A DNA stretch of 64,000 nt from Brevibacillus sp042683565 (GCF_042683565.1 NZ_JBHUJW010000043.1:620001-684000); one strand, 5' to 3'; positions 34,721 to 44,973 are shown, counted from the first letter of the stretch. Program-made: numbers and translations. The notes: generated by a model from the letters alone, not told the origin.

Positions 34721-35958
34721 TCAATGCCCGGCGCCGGCGTGATCCACGTGCATGACGTGGCGGCGATTGATCGTAACGAACAGTACAGACAAAAGAACAA
34801 AACCGGCACCTACGATAAACGGCACATGCGGATTAAACCATTCCGCCAGTTTTCCCGCCATGACCGGCGCGATCGCACCGCCGATAAAACGGAGGAAGCT
34901 GTACGCCGCCGACGCCGTGGAGCGCTCGATTGGCGCAGCGTTCATGACGCCTGTCGTGATCAGTGTGTTGTTGTTCCCCAGCAGTGCGCCGGAGAAGATG
35001 ACGGCGACGATCACGACCATCTGCGTGTTGGTCCAGATGCCCATGGCCAAGAGCGTCAGGCCAAACAGCGTCAGCATGGAGGACATGGAAGTGACGGTCC
35101 CGAACTTTTGCTGGAGCTTTGGCGCCATGAACACCGAGGTGACGGCGAGCAGAACGCCCCAGCCCAGGAACACATAACCGAGACCGTGTTCATCCAGCCC
35201 CATGACAAACGGAGCGTACGCCATGAGCGTAAAGAAGCCGAAGTTGTACAGGCAGGCGGTCAAGCCGAAAACAACCAGTGATCGATGGTTTTTCATCGCA
35301 AGGAACGGATCTGCCAAGGACGACTTTGCTTTGGCACTCGCCGCGTTTTTCGGTGCAGCCGGCATCCAGACGACCAGCGCGATGAAGGCGACGACCATGA
35401 GCAAGGCCACGCCAATGAACGGGCCTCGCCACGAGATGGCTCCGAGCTCACCTCCGAGCAGCGGCCGACGGAAATGCCAAGGCCGATTGCCGCCTCGTAC
35501 AGGATGATCGCTTTCGTCACGCCGCTGTTGGACAACGAGACGATAGCGGTCAGCGCAGTCGCGACGAACAGGGCATTCCCCAATCCCCATCCCCCGCGCA
35601 ATCCTCCGAGTACCCAGATCTGATTCGACAAGCCTCCCAAAAACGAAAACAAAGCGATGACAATAATGCCGGTCAAGAGCGTCTTTTTGACGCCGAGCCG
35701 GGAAGCGATCATCCCCGTAAACAGCATAGCCACCGCCATTACGGCGTTGTAGCTGGTAAACAGCATGCTGACCTCGCTTGGGGTGGCATGCATTTTCTCT
35801 GCGATCGCCGGCAGGATGGGGTCGACCAGGCCGATTCCCATAAAAGCAATGATGCCCGCGAAAAATACCGCCCACACGGACCTGGGTTGATGCAGCACTC
35901 CGGATTTGCGCCCTTCTGCGTTCTTCGCGTGAGCGGCTGCATTGCCTGTATGTGACAT
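34721..35958 (-). pseudogene. MFS drug-efflux transporter (YfmO-like) broken by a frameshift
   Basis: Two frames together make one 12-helix MFS protein of about 413 residues. The N-terminal half runs from the ATG at 35958 to GLGISVG; the C-terminal half continues in the other frame from LLGGELGAISWRGPF. A single missing C near 35462-35465 (GGCCGC where GGCCCGC would restore PLLGG) explains the break. It is a real mutation or a sequencing error. The MerR regulator upstream fits the B. subtilis YfmP/YfmO pair. Confidence 0.8.
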
Positions 35959-35967
35959 TTCCTTTTC

Positions 35968-36402
35968 TCACTCCTGATTGTTCTTGTATTTGTTGTTGGC
36001 CGCCTGAACGCGCTCCTGCAAGTCGACCAGTTCCGTCCGAAACTGCTGAAGTTTTTCCAGCTTCTGATCGATCATGTGAAGCTGCTTCTCCAGCGTCCGC
36101 CCAAGCTGTTCGATTTTCTCCAGCTTTTGCGCCAGATCATCCGTCTGCTTCGCCTCTATGCGTTGATTATTGATCATATCGCTCATTTGAATAAATTCTA
36201 AAAGTTCTGTCAAGGAAAAGCCAAGGACGTCTCGTGCGCTGATGATCTTTTTGAGCTGGTCGATGTGCCGGTCGGTGTATAGACGATAGCCGCCCTCGCT
36301 CCGTTCAGGCGGAAACAACAAGCCGATTTCCTCGTAATAGCGGATCGTGCGCTTGGTCAAGCCGCATTCCTTGGCGACTTCTTCGATTTTGTAAATGCCC
36401 AT
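35968..36402 (-). CDS. MerR-family regulator (YfmP-like)
   Basis: 144 residues. The HTH IEEVAKECGLTKRTIRYYEEIGLL and wing EGGYRLYTDRHI are followed by a long coiled coil (70-135) and no cysteine metal site, as in multidrug-sensing MerR proteins. It starts 9 nt upstream of the MFS gene and presumably controls it. Confidence 0.9.
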   Translation of the reverse strand: MGIYKIEEVAKECGLTKRTIRYYEEIGLLFPPERSEGGYRLYTDRHIDQLKKIISARDVLGFSLTELLEFIQMSDMINNQRIEAKQTDDLAQKLEKIEQLGRTLEKQLHMIDQKLEKLQQFRTELVDLQERVQAANNKYKNNQE

Positions 36403-36453
36403 GCCATCCCCCCTCTTTTACTGGAAAATTACAAAGTATAAAGTAACACAGTA

Positions 36454-36475
36454 TTAACGTTAACGTCAACGTTAA
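36454..36475. promoter_or_regulatory. Palindrome in the MerR/MFS promoter region
   Basis: TTAACGTT-N6-AACGTTAA overlaps a minus-strand TTGACG that could be the -35 of the merR promoter, with TACTTT about 18 bp downstream. A likely operator. Confidence 0.4.
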
Positions 36476-36628
36476 TTATTTTTCAAAAAAAAGAGCGGCT
36501 TTTCCCGAAAAACGTCTTCCTTGGGCGAAACCGCAGCATGCGGGCGAATGCCTGCAGCAAGCCGTCACTTGCCGCGGCAACAGCTTGCCTGCTCTCGAAA
36601 AGGCTTTTGCCGCGAGGGCCAGCTTCGC

Positions 36629-37000
36629 TTACGACTGTTGCCAGGCGCCGCGCATTTCGTCCGGGATGCGCATTTTCTCCCCCGTCGCGATGCTGATCGC
36701 CACAAAAGTCGCCCGTGCATTCAACACCAGCTCCTCATGCTGATTGACAATCGTCTGCTGCAAGTCAAGGCTCGTGTTTCCGACGCGGTCAATCTCCGTA
36801 CGGATACGGAGCAGGTCTCCCAGAAACGCTTCCTTTTTGTACGTGACATCCAAATGCGCCACGAGGGAACGAAAGCCCAGACTGGCAAAGTATTGGTACC
36901 ACGGCTTTCGCGTCTGCTCCAAAAATTCCAGGTACTTCACGTTGTTCACGTGGCCGTCGTGTACGGCATCCGGCTGAACCACCCATGCAAATTCGGTCAT
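36629..37000 (-). CDS. Acyl-CoA thioesterase, hotdog fold (YbgC/4HBT type)
   Basis: 123 residues. The motif VVQPDAVHDGHVNNVKYLEF places the catalytic Asp/His-Asn of 4HBT thioesterases, though an extra Val-His replaces the usual compact RYxDTD. The end is YKKEAFLGDLLRIRTE and QTIVNQHEELVLNARATFV. It hydrolyses short acyl-CoA or acyl-ACP esters; the substrate is unknown. A TTG at 37006 is an alternative start. Confidence 0.8.
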   Translation of the reverse strand: MTEFAWVVQPDAVHDGHVNNVKYLEFLEQTRKPWYQYFASLGFRSLVAHLDVTYKKEAFLGDLLRIRTEIDRVGNTSLDLQQTIVNQHEELVLNARATFVAISIATGEKMRIPDEMRGAWQQS

Positions 37001-37160
37001 GGTCAAAGGACTCCCCCGCTTTCTTGATGGGCGCATGGCACATGGAAAGCGTCCGCTTCCGGCATCTCCCTGTCCACCATCTTTCTTTTCATCTTATCAC
37101 CTTTTTCCCCAAAACGAATCCTGTCCTTTGGGGGAAGGGATTGGCGCCGGAGCCAACGCA

Positions 37161-37207
37161 AAACGCCTCCGCTCGGCCGCTTCATAGGAAGCATCGGAGC
37201 GGAGGCG
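37161..37207 (-). terminator. Terminator of the siderophore operon
   Basis: An 11-bp GC-rich stem, CGCCTCCGCTC/GAGCGGAGGCG, lies 17 nt after sbnI, with TTTTGCG following on the minus strand. Confidence 0.75.
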
Positions 37208-37223
37208 GAATCCGGGAAATCGA

Positions 37224-38018
37224 CTAGACTTGCGCAACCTCTGCGAATTCTTTTTCGTTCAGGTAGACTGGCTCAGCGTACAGTCGCAAGGAGTTTTCCC
37301 AGTGCCGCAGGTAATTCTCCCATTCCTGCACAGGAAAGTGGCTGCTGGTGAAAAGCGACAAGGGAATGCGCAAATTCAGCAGACGCCCGTTGATGAGAAA
37401 CCGCGTGACGCCCGCCGGCATGACCTGTCCTGCTGCGACAATTTCTTCGATATGCTCAATCGGGAAAGCGGGATAGCAGAGCCGGACCATCCCCTCCTCC
37501 GGCAAATCCGGCAGATCTTGCGGGACGCGTTTCACAGGGTATTTGCTGCTGTACGCCCTGACGAGCCGATGCCAGAGAGAGAGAGAAGCGGCTGTATCCG
37601 CATCGCTGCCTGACGGATACACGAACAGTCTTTTTCCGCTCGGGTAGATCATTTCAGCCAGATGCCGTATGTCAAGCGGCTCGCCCTGCCAGTCAAACGC
37701 CGCATCGTGCTGCAACCAGTAGAGCCAGGTCCCGATTGGAACGAGATGATCCCACGCCGTAAGCTGATAACGGCTGTCATCTACGACCTGCACGGGCAAA
37801 TAGCGGCAGCCGATCTGCCGCATCGCCGCGCTGCGATGGGCGCCGTCCAGAATCAGGTATCTCCCGTCCCGCATCCGTTTGGCGAGCGGTGGGTGAAGCA
37901 GTACGCCCTGATCGGTCATTGCCTTGCACGTAACTTGCAGTCTGCCAGGCTCATGATCTTCATGCAAGCAAATCTGGTCGCTGCCCACGACCTGTAGGGA
38001 AGACAAAACATGGATCAC
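37224..38018 (-). CDS. sbnI: SbnI-like ParB-fold protein (serine kinase/regulator of siderophore synthesis)
   Basis: 264 residues from a GTG with AAGGAGGAG upstream. It has the ParB/sulfiredoxin motif LDGAHRSAAM (near 58-67) preceded by HEDHEPGRL. S. aureus SbnI phosphorylates free L-serine to O-phosphoserine for SbnA and also acts as a heme-responsive regulator. It is the last gene of the operon, 14 bp after sbnH. Assignment rests on fold and on conserved operon position. Confidence 0.85.
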   Translation of the reverse strand: MIHVLSSLQVVGSDQICLHEDHEPGRLQVTCKAMTDQGVLLHPPLAKRMRDGRYLILDGAHRSAAMRQIGCRYLPVQVVDDSRYQLTAWDHLVPIGTWLYWLQHDAAFDWQGEPLDIRHLAEMIYPSGKRLFVYPSGSDADTAASLSLWHRLVRAYSSKYPVKRVPQDLPDLPEEGMVRLCYPAFPIEHIEEIVAAGQVMPAGVTRFLINGRLLNLRIPLSLFTSSHFPVQEWENYLRHWENSLRLYAEPVYLNEKEFAEVAQV

Positions 38019-38032
38019 TCCTGGACTCCTCC

Positions 38033-39238
38033 TTATTCAAGAATGCCGACCTTTTCCAAATAAAACTGGTCAGGATGCGGATGACTGAGAAAATCGTGAT
38101 GGGAAATCGCCCAGCCGTACGCACCCGCATACGGGAAGCAAACGATGTCACCTGCCCGCAGCTTCGGCACGTAGACATCGCTCGCCAGTACGTCTTTAGG
38201 CGTGCAGAGCTGGCCGACTACCGTGACGGCACCATTCTCGTGCGTCGGCCGCGCAAACGGATACGCCCATTTTTCCGTCGAGATGACGTGAAACGGATGG
38301 CTGTGTTGCCAGGAAGACGGCAGCCGGAAATGATGGTTCCCGCCGCGAATAACCGCGTACGTTTTGCCGTGGTTCTGTTTGACGTCCAGCACCTCCGCCG
38401 CATAGTACCCGCAAGAAGCCGTCAAGTAACGTCCGGACTCGAACAGGATGCGCAGCCCAGGCGGAGCCGCACTGTCCAGCAAGGAGGACAGGCCCGACAC
38501 AAACGGTTCCCACTCGAACTGCTGCGTAAGATCAGCGTAGTTCACCCCGATGCCGCCTCCTGCGTTCAGGTAGCTGATGTCGAGGTCAAACTGCGTGATC
38601 CAATCGCGCACGAGCCGCAAGTAATGGGCGATCAGCGCGACGTGTTTGCCCGCATCCAGATGATTGGAAATCGAGTGAAAGTGAAATCCTTGCAGCTTCA
38701 CGCCTTCCAGGGAAAGGGCCAAGCGAATCGCGTCCGGCACGAGCGTCTCGTCGATGCCAAACTGGGTTGGGCGACCAGCCATGGCGAGAGTAGCGGACGG
38801 AAGCGGACCGCGCAAATTCACCCGCAGAAGAATCGGGACGACGACATTCCGCTTTTTCGCCAGCTGATCGACCCGCCGCAGCTCGTTCATGCTCTCGACG
38901 TGAAGCAGGCTGACCCGGTGCTCAATGGCTCCCTCCAGCTCTTCATCCGTCTTGCCTGGCCCGCCGAACAGGATCGGGATGTCGGGAGAAACCGCCCGAA
39001 CTTTGCGAATTTCGCCGAGCGAGGCGACTTCAAATCCGTAGACATAAGGTGCGAGCGCACGCAAAATCGGCGGCTCGGAATTGGCTTTGATCGCGTAGAA
39101 GAGCCGGCAGGCGGCGGGCAGTGAGCCCGCCTTTGCCTGGACGTGCTGCTTCAGGTGGTCCAGATCGTACAGATAGGCGCAGAAAGGTTTTTCGCTTTTC
39201 TCGTGCATCTCTTTGATATATTCAACGACTTGCTTCAT
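38033..39238 (-). CDS. sbnH: SbnH-like PLP decarboxylase
   Basis: 401 residues, an alanine-racemase-fold decarboxylase (DAPDC/ODC type). PLP lysine is in YAIKANSEP, with FHFHSISN and LNAGGGIGVNY for phosphate binding and VVGQLCTPKDVLA at the active site. In staphyloferrin B synthesis SbnH decarboxylates the citryl-diaminopropionate intermediate to citryl-diaminoethane. The ATG at 39238 (AAGGAGAG upstream) overlaps the end of sbnG by 17 bp. Confidence 0.92.
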   Translation of the reverse strand: MKQVVEYIKEMHEKSEKPFCAYLYDLDHLKQHVQAKAGSLPAACRLFYAIKANSEPPILRALAPYVYGFEVASLGEIRKVRAVSPDIPILFGGPGKTDEELEGAIEHRVSLLHVESMNELRRVDQLAKKRNVVVPILLRVNLRGPLPSATLAMAGRPTQFGIDETLVPDAIRLALSLEGVKLQGFHFHSISNHLDAGKHVALIAHYLRLVRDWITQFDLDISYLNAGGGIGVNYADLTQQFEWEPFVSGLSSLLDSAAPPGLRILFESGRYLTASCGYYAAEVLDVKQNHGKTYAVIRGGNHHFRLPSSWQHSHPFHVISTEKWAYPFARPTHENGAVTVVGQLCTPKDVLASDVYVPKLRAGDIVCFPYAGAYGWAISHHDFLSHPHPDQFYLEKVGILE

Positions 39239-40034
39239 AACTGCTCTCCTTTTCATCCAGATCGCTCACTCTGTCCCGGAATATCCCGAGCTGGTGGCGC
39301 ATGGCGCGAAATGCGATCCCCCGCTCGTCTCCCAGCACGTATGCTTGCACGCCTCTCTCCTGCCAGCCGTCCAGGTCTTCAAGCGCACGTGGAATCGCGC
39401 AGTACGGCACACCGTGGCGCCTTGCTGCTGCCTGGACGGTCTGCAGTGCCGCTTTTACGAGGGCACCTCGGGTATCCCATGGCCGGCCGAACGACTGCGA
39501 GAGATCGGCAGCGCCTTCCAGCACCATGTCGATCCCGGGCACGCGGAGAATCTCGTCCGCGTGCTCCACCCCTTCCTTGCTCTCAATCATCGGGACGACC
39601 ATGACTTCCTCGTTCGCACGTTCCAGATAGGCAGCCAGATCGTGTTTGCCGAAAGCGCCCGGCCGTCCGCTGTTCAGACTGCGCATCCCCAGCGGGTAGT
39701 ACCGGCTGCAGCGGACGATGTGCTCTGCCTGCTCCCGGCTTTGGACGTGCGGCACGACTACTCCTTGTGCCCCGCTGTCCAGGGCGCGCAGGATCGTGCC
39801 GGGCTGCGCATCGGCTACGCGGACCAACGGGGTGATGCGTGCGCATTCGGCCGCCCGAATCATGTTCTCGAGCGTTTCCGGATTGATGGAAACGTGTTCG
39901 CAGTCGATAATGACAAAATCAAATTCGGCGCAGCCGATCATTTCTACCACAATGGGGGCTGGAATGGAGCAAAACAGGCCGAATACGGTTTCCCCTGCGC
40001 GCAGTTTTCGTTTAAGCGCATTTTCCTGGAGCAT
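39222..40034 (-). CDS. sbnG: SbnG-like citrate synthase (HpcH/HpaI aldolase fold)
   Basis: 270 residues of the class II aldolase family: FDFVIIDCEHVSIN, VRVADAQPGTILRALDSGAQGVVVPHV and VVPMIESKEGVEHADEI. SbnG makes citrate from oxaloacetate and acetyl-CoA for the siderophore independently of TCA-cycle citrate synthase. Its ATG follows the sbnF stop without a gap. Confidence 0.92.
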   Translation of the reverse strand: MLQENALKRKLRAGETVFGLFCSIPAPIVVEMIGCAEFDFVIIDCEHVSINPETLENMIRAAECARITPLVRVADAQPGTILRALDSGAQGVVVPHVQSREQAEHIVRCSRYYPLGMRSLNSGRPGAFGKHDLAAYLERANEEVMVVPMIESKEGVEHADEILRVPGIDMVLEGAADLSQSFGRPWDTRGALVKAALQTVQAAARRHGVPYCAIPRALEDLDGWQERGVQAYVLGDERGIAFRAMRHQLGIFRDRVSDLDEKESSYEASR

Positions 40035-41903
40035 TCACACCTCTCCTTCCGATCGCGGCATGGCGTCGAGACGGCTGAGCGGATTTCGTACTGTGTGCAG
40101 ACGCAGCTCCGTATCCGGGAACAGCCTGCGCTTTGCCAGCTGCTCGACTTCGACCGTCGGCGCGAACAGGTCAAACAGCGCGAACCGTTCAGCCAAATGG
40201 GGATGACGCTGTTGGTAACGCTCCAGCACCTCGCGCACAAGCTCCCAAAACTTGTGTTCGTCGTACCCGAATGCGTCTGCCATCAGGATCGCAAGTTCGC
40301 CCATATTAATGAAGAAAAACGCATCGTGCATAAAGTCGCGAATCGCGCTAAGATCGTCCGTTTCGATAAAGGAATTGCGGTTGACGCGGGCATGGTACTC
40401 CGGTGTCCCCAGCAATGACGGGCATTTTTCGGGGGCTGTCAGGTATTGTCTCGAGAAGCGAATGCCGTCGTGGAAGTCTTTCAGCGCGATGCGCACAGGC
40501 ATGCCATCCCGGTGGATGAGCACCATGTTTTGCGCATGGGATTCCAGCGCGATGCCGTGAGCGTAGAGCATGTGGACGATCGGCAGGACGCTTGCCTCAA
40601 GCAGCCGTGTCAGCCACACCTCAGCGCCATATCGTCGTACCCACGGCTCAATCAAAGGACGACCGTGAACATCGCGGGAGCATAGTCCATTGAATGGCAG
40701 CCCTGATTCTCCCTGCTCGAGGAAACGGTGCAGGCTTTCCCGCCAGATGCATCCCAGCACGCCGTACGTCTTGGCTTGCACAAGCGCAGAGTGGGCAGGT
40801 GCATCGTAGGAAATCCCCATGATTTCACGCAGCAAGATGACTCTCGCCTCGTCCCGCAAAAAGGGGTCGGCCTTGACGATCCCGTACAGCCAGTCGGAGA
40901 TGGCGGGAGCATTCATCACCGTGTGGGGGGCGAGTATGCGTCCCGTTGACGTGTTGATCAGACTCATGGCGAGCTTTAGGTAGGCATTGTGCGGAGAGGA
41001 AGCGTTCGCCAGTGTCCGGATCGACTGCTGCGGCCGGTACGTGTCACGCGATTCCCCGAGCAGGATGAGCCGCTTCGCCCGCAAATCTTCCAACTGTACG
41101 GTCGTGGTGATATTCGTCCACTGCCACGGATGGACGGGGACGAACCAATAGTCATCCGCCTCTCGCCCCTTTCCCTGGATGATATGGGCAAAGGATGCCA
41201 GCTGCGCCTCTCCCAGCTCTTCCGCCAGCAATCGTTCATACTCGAGCTGACTGGATAGCGAAAGGCGGGCATGCTGCTTTTCAACGGCCAGCCAGAGCGG
41301 ACGAAGCTCTCGGCCAAACTCGGGTCCGTACTCGTCATTGTCGATGCAGTCGAAGCCGATCCTCGATTTGTAGCTTGGATGGTATGGATGGCCGTCCATA
41401 ATGTCTGCTTCCAGCGCATCGTAATCGTGGAGCCGAATTTCACGCCCTTCTGCCAGCCGCTCGTACTGGGCCAAGGTGTCTTTCAAAAGAGTGTGTTCCA
41501 GCTCGCTGATGAACGATGCCAGCCGAGCCTCATCTGCACCGATCGCGTGGCGAAGCTCCAGCAGAAACTGGGCAAGTGACTTTGCCTCCTGGCTGCACTC
41601 GTCCTTCAGGCGCTGGATTGGCGTTTCCGTGAGGCGAATCCGCCCGAACGTAAGTCGGCGTTTCCCCCGGCAAACATACGCCACTGGCTCTCCTGCTTCC
41701 GTTTTCCCTTCCAGCCAAAAGGACATCTCTCCGTCTGCTTCTTCGGTCCGCGCAGCGACGACGCCCTCGAACAACAGCGCCTCAACCAACTGGCGGAACA
41801 TCCTCCGGCGTACGGCGACATATTGTTCGGACGAAATCGCGGCGTCGATCCTCTCCGTCATACTGGCAAAATCACGACCGATCATATCCTTTGTCTGATT
41901 CAT
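40035..41903 (-). CDS. sbnF: NIS siderophore synthetase, SbnF-like (IucA/IucC family)
   Basis: 622 residues. It has the NIS synthetase core HPYHPSYKSRIGF, PVHPWQWTNI, RTLANASSPHNAYLKLAMSL and SHAQNMVLIHRDGMP with a C-terminal ferric-reductase-like region. NIS enzymes adenylate a carboxylate and condense it with an amine. By position and order it corresponds to SbnF. It overlaps sbnE by 4 bp. Confidence 0.93.
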   Translation of the reverse strand: MNQTKDMIGRDFASMTERIDAAISSEQYVAVRRRMFRQLVEALLFEGVVAARTEEADGEMSFWLEGKTEAGEPVAYVCRGKRRLTFGRIRLTETPIQRLKDECSQEAKSLAQFLLELRHAIGADEARLASFISELEHTLLKDTLAQYERLAEGREIRLHDYDALEADIMDGHPYHPSYKSRIGFDCIDNDEYGPEFGRELRPLWLAVEKQHARLSLSSQLEYERLLAEELGEAQLASFAHIIQGKGREADDYWFVPVHPWQWTNITTTVQLEDLRAKRLILLGESRDTYRPQQSIRTLANASSPHNAYLKLAMSLINTSTGRILAPHTVMNAPAISDWLYGIVKADPFLRDEARVILLREIMGISYDAPAHSALVQAKTYGVLGCIWRESLHRFLEQGESGLPFNGLCSRDVHGRPLIEPWVRRYGAEVWLTRLLEASVLPIVHMLYAHGIALESHAQNMVLIHRDGMPVRIALKDFHDGIRFSRQYLTAPEKCPSLLGTPEYHARVNRNSFIETDDLSAIRDFMHDAFFFINMGELAILMADAFGYDEHKFWELVREVLERYQQRHPHLAERFALFDLFAPTVEVEQLAKRRLFPDTELRLHTVRNPLSRLDAMPRSEGEV

Positions 41904-43735
41904 ACGTTCCCCCTCGATTGAGCCAACGGATTTGGAATCTTTACGAATAATGGCTTTTCGCCGCGCTGTTGAAAGCTGCTGATCAGGTTCGCTTTCGCGG
42001 GCAGTTCTTTCGACTCCAGCAGATCTGCAAGAAATGCCTTGCCCTGTTCATAGAAATCGACAGAACGAATGACGTCAGCCGCCACGCTCCACAACTCCTG
42101 TTCGGATGTCGCGCCATAGCAAGCCAGCGTATGGATCAAATGCCCCACGTGGTTGACGGCCACGTAATATTTGAACCGGAGCCACGCTTCCTCCTCTGCG
42201 TAGAGAACCGGGCTGTCCGGAGCAATGCAGACGCGGAACAATCCTTGCTCGATCGCCCGTTCGCGGCTGATGCTCACTCCTTCCAGATCGCGGACGTAGA
42301 AATGAGCGGGCCACCCACCGCGAAAAGCGATCATCGCGTTCTGGACGTGCGATTCCATGCTGATGCCATGCGTCACAAACAGCCAGAGCAGCGGAACCAG
42401 CGATATTTCCAAATATCGCCTCAGCCAGCTTTGCAGAAGCTCTCGCTGTCCCACCCCCGGGTATTGCTTTGCCGCCTCGCGGATCGCGTCCATGATCGGC
42501 GGCATGTTGCCATGGGGAGGGTGCTCGAGCGCCGCGGCTATCACGATCGGAGGCTCCGTGTCGGCAGGGAGCCGCACGGGGTTTTCCCGGAAGATAACGG
42601 CGAAGCTCTCCGTCAATCTCTCTCGTTCTACTTCCGTGACGTCCTGCGGTGCAATCGTGCGATAACCGGCTTCGCGCAAGATCGTGAAGGCGGGATACGG
42701 CAGACGCTCTGCCACGGATGCCACGACACGGCTGGCATCCATCGTCCTCTCCAGCTGCTCGAGGGGATTGACCCGGATGAAATGGGTAATTCTCACGTTC
42801 AACGGCAGCTTGAAGAAGTAAGGATGGGTCGGGTCCCAAACGGTGCGCACCGAGGATGTCGGGTACACCTTGCCGCCCAGCTGGCCAAGATCAATCAGCA
42901 CTCCTCTGCGGAGCAAATCCTGTGTGACCTTCCAGCTTTTTACGTGTTCTGCCTGCCACGGATGGCAAGGAAGCAGACGGTATGCCTGCTTTTCCGCCGG
43001 CAGCTTTTGCCGGGCTGCTTCTGTTACTTCCGCAGAAATCCATCCCGCATCGCCCGTGCCCGCATCCAGAAACGACTCCTTAAGCAGCTGTGGGGCGCAG
43101 GCGAAATAGTGCAGAGCGAAGGAAGCACCCAGCTCCGGAGCGTACTTCGTCATGTCCTGCGCCGTAAAGCCCTGTGTGCTCTTCGGTGTCGGATGAAAAG
43201 GATGCCCGAACACCAAAGACTGCTCTGCCGCGAAAAAGCGTTCCGAGAAAGGCAACTGCATCAGGTCACGTCCGGTCCGCAGGCTATGGTCGGCATAGAC
43301 GGTCGTCTTTTGCACCGAGTTTTCCAGCTGTCCCAAAAGCGTATCAACCAGGCCGGTTTTTTGCAGCGGTGCAGATGCCGCCAGCTCCAGCAGCAGCGCC
43401 TCTGCCAACTCCTTTGGCTGCTGGACCTGTTCGACGATTTGTTCCCTTTTGCTCGCCAGCCAAAGCGATCCCCCGTAGCGATGGTGGCCGAAGCTGGACA
43501 AATAAGTGACGGAACCCAGGATGTCCACCGCAGTCGCTGGCAAGGAAAGCCGCATCGGCAAGCCCTCTTTCGCCAGCTGTGTGACGATCGGCGCGGGAAT
43601 ATTTGTGAGCTTGTCGTCATCCGCTGACACTGTCGGATCGAATACGCCTCTCTCCCGCAAAAATGCATTTAACAGCCGCTCGATGGCTGCCGTCTGCGCC
43701 AGATGGCGTCCGATTGTCATCGTGCTTTGTGTCAC
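41900..43735 (-). CDS. sbnE: NIS siderophore synthetase, SbnE-like
   Basis: 611 residues from the GTG at 43735 (AAGAGGTGA upstream), which overlaps the sbnD stop as GTGA. Motifs are GHPFHPTPKSTQGF, LLPCHPWQAEHVKSW, TSSVRTVWD and SMESHVQNAMIAFRGG. In S. aureus SbnE starts assembly by joining citrate to diaminopropionate. The frame runs further upstream inside sbnD but without a start signal. Confidence 0.93.
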   Translation of the reverse strand: MTQSTMTIGRHLAQTAAIERLLNAFLRERGVFDPTVSADDDKLTNIPAPIVTQLAKEGLPMRLSLPATAVDILGSVTYLSSFGHHRYGGSLWLASKREQIVEQVQQPKELAEALLLELAASAPLQKTGLVDTLLGQLENSVQKTTVYADHSLRTGRDLMQLPFSERFFAAEQSLVFGHPFHPTPKSTQGFTAQDMTKYAPELGASFALHYFACAPQLLKESFLDAGTGDAGWISAEVTEAARQKLPAEKQAYRLLPCHPWQAEHVKSWKVTQDLLRRGVLIDLGQLGGKVYPTSSVRTVWDPTHPYFFKLPLNVRITHFIRVNPLEQLERTMDASRVVASVAERLPYPAFTILREAGYRTIAPQDVTEVERERLTESFAVIFRENPVRLPADTEPPIVIAAALEHPPHGNMPPIMDAIREAAKQYPGVGQRELLQSWLRRYLEISLVPLLWLFVTHGISMESHVQNAMIAFRGGWPAHFYVRDLEGVSISRERAIEQGLFRVCIAPDSPVLYAEEEAWLRFKYYVAVNHVGHLIHTLACYGATSEQELWSVAADVIRSVDFYEQGKAFLADLLESKELPAKANLISSFQQRGEKPLFVKIPNPLAQSRGNV

Positions 43736-44973
43736 TGATTGTTCACCTCTTTTTGATAATCTGGCAGCGCGTCTTGGGCCGCCGGATGATGCCAGACGCT
43801 GAACGCCAGCCTGATGGCTCCGGCCAGAAACGAGGCCCCTGCCATCGTCAGCACCCATTCCATGGAAAAAATCGCGCCGAGTGCGGAGCCGAGCAGCGAT
43901 CCGATGATTTGACCGATCGTCAGCGTGGAGTTGGCCAGCCCGATGTGGACGCCTCTTCGCCCCTCATCTGTCTCCAGCGTCACTACCAGAAAGATCGACT
44001 GCACCAGGGCTGCAAAGCAAAAACCTTGGAGCGCCCGGAGCGGAATCATCCAGATCACGTCCGTCTGCCAGGCTTGCAGAAATACGCTAAGACTTAAGCC
44101 CAGCAGCGCCGCACACACGTTTTTTTCGATCTGGGCTCTGTCGTTGAGTCGGCCCCACCATGGGGAAGCCAGAAAGCTCGCCCCCCACGTCACCGCTTGC
44201 AGGACACCGACCCATGAGGCCGCATGTGCATTTCCGACCATCCCCTGCACATAGGGGGCGAAGATCGAGACCAGTGCATACACGCCGAATTGGGCAAGGA
44301 CCCCCGCAGCCAGGAAATTTCGGATTCGGCGATGGCCCAGCATTTCCCGTGACGCAAGAGAGATCGACAATTTCTCTCGCACTGTGTCGGCAGACTGTCG
44401 AGGCGTCTCCTGCAAGACGAATGCGGATGCCATACCGCAAATGGCGGTCAATAGGGCGCATGACAATAAAATAGGCGCCAAGCCAAACCAATCGGACAGT
44501 ATGCCGCCGATCAGCGGTCCTGCGAGCGAGCCTGCAGCTGTCGCGCTTTGCAGGCTACCGAGCGCACGGCCCTTTGCCCCTTCGCTGGCTTGCGAGCCGG
44601 TGAACGCCGCAGCAGCGTCTACGACACCTCCGAATGTTCCTTGCAGCAGACGCGCCAGAAAAAACTGCAAGAAAGACGCAGCCATGCCCATCCAGGTCAA
44701 GCTGATGGCAATTCCCAACAGCGCCCTGACGACCATCCACTTTTTTCCGAAGCGATCCCCGTATCTCCCCCAGACCGGGGAAGACAGGCACAGCATGACA
44801 GCCGGAGCTGCCAGCGCCAGTCCCGTCCATATCCGGTTTTGTCCGGGCTGGGTCGCCCCCAGCTCCGCCATGTAAAAGGGAAGCAGGGGCACGACGATGT
44901 TCAGACTGCACGTAGAGAAAAACTGGCCCAGCCACAGCATGCTCAAGTTTCTTTTCGCTTGGCTCGCATTCAT
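43732..44973 (-). CDS. sbnD: SbnD-like MFS siderophore exporter
   Basis: 413 residues with twelve predicted helices. The opening LSMLWLGQFFSTCSLNIVVPLLPFYMAELG and the loop GRYGDRFGKKWMVVRALLG are drug/H+ antiporter signatures. It starts inside the sbnC stop (ATGA) and ends inside the sbnE start. Its place among the synthetases argues that it exports staphyloferrin B. Confidence 0.92.
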   Translation of the reverse strand: MNASQAKRNLSMLWLGQFFSTCSLNIVVPLLPFYMAELGATQPGQNRIWTGLALAAPAVMLCLSSPVWGRYGDRFGKKWMVVRALLGIAISLTWMGMAASFLQFFLARLLQGTFGGVVDAAAAFTGSQASEGAKGRALGSLQSATAAGSLAGPLIGGILSDWFGLAPILLSCALLTAICGMASAFVLQETPRQSADTVREKLSISLASREMLGHRRIRNFLAAGVLAQFGVYALVSIFAPYVQGMVGNAHAASWVGVLQAVTWGASFLASPWWGRLNDRAQIEKNVCAALLGLSLSVFLQAWQTDVIWMIPLRALQGFCFAALVQSIFLVVTLETDEGRRGVHIGLANSTLTIGQIIGSLLGSALGAIFSMEWVLTMAGASFLAGAIRLAFSVWHHPAAQDALPDYQKEVNNQ

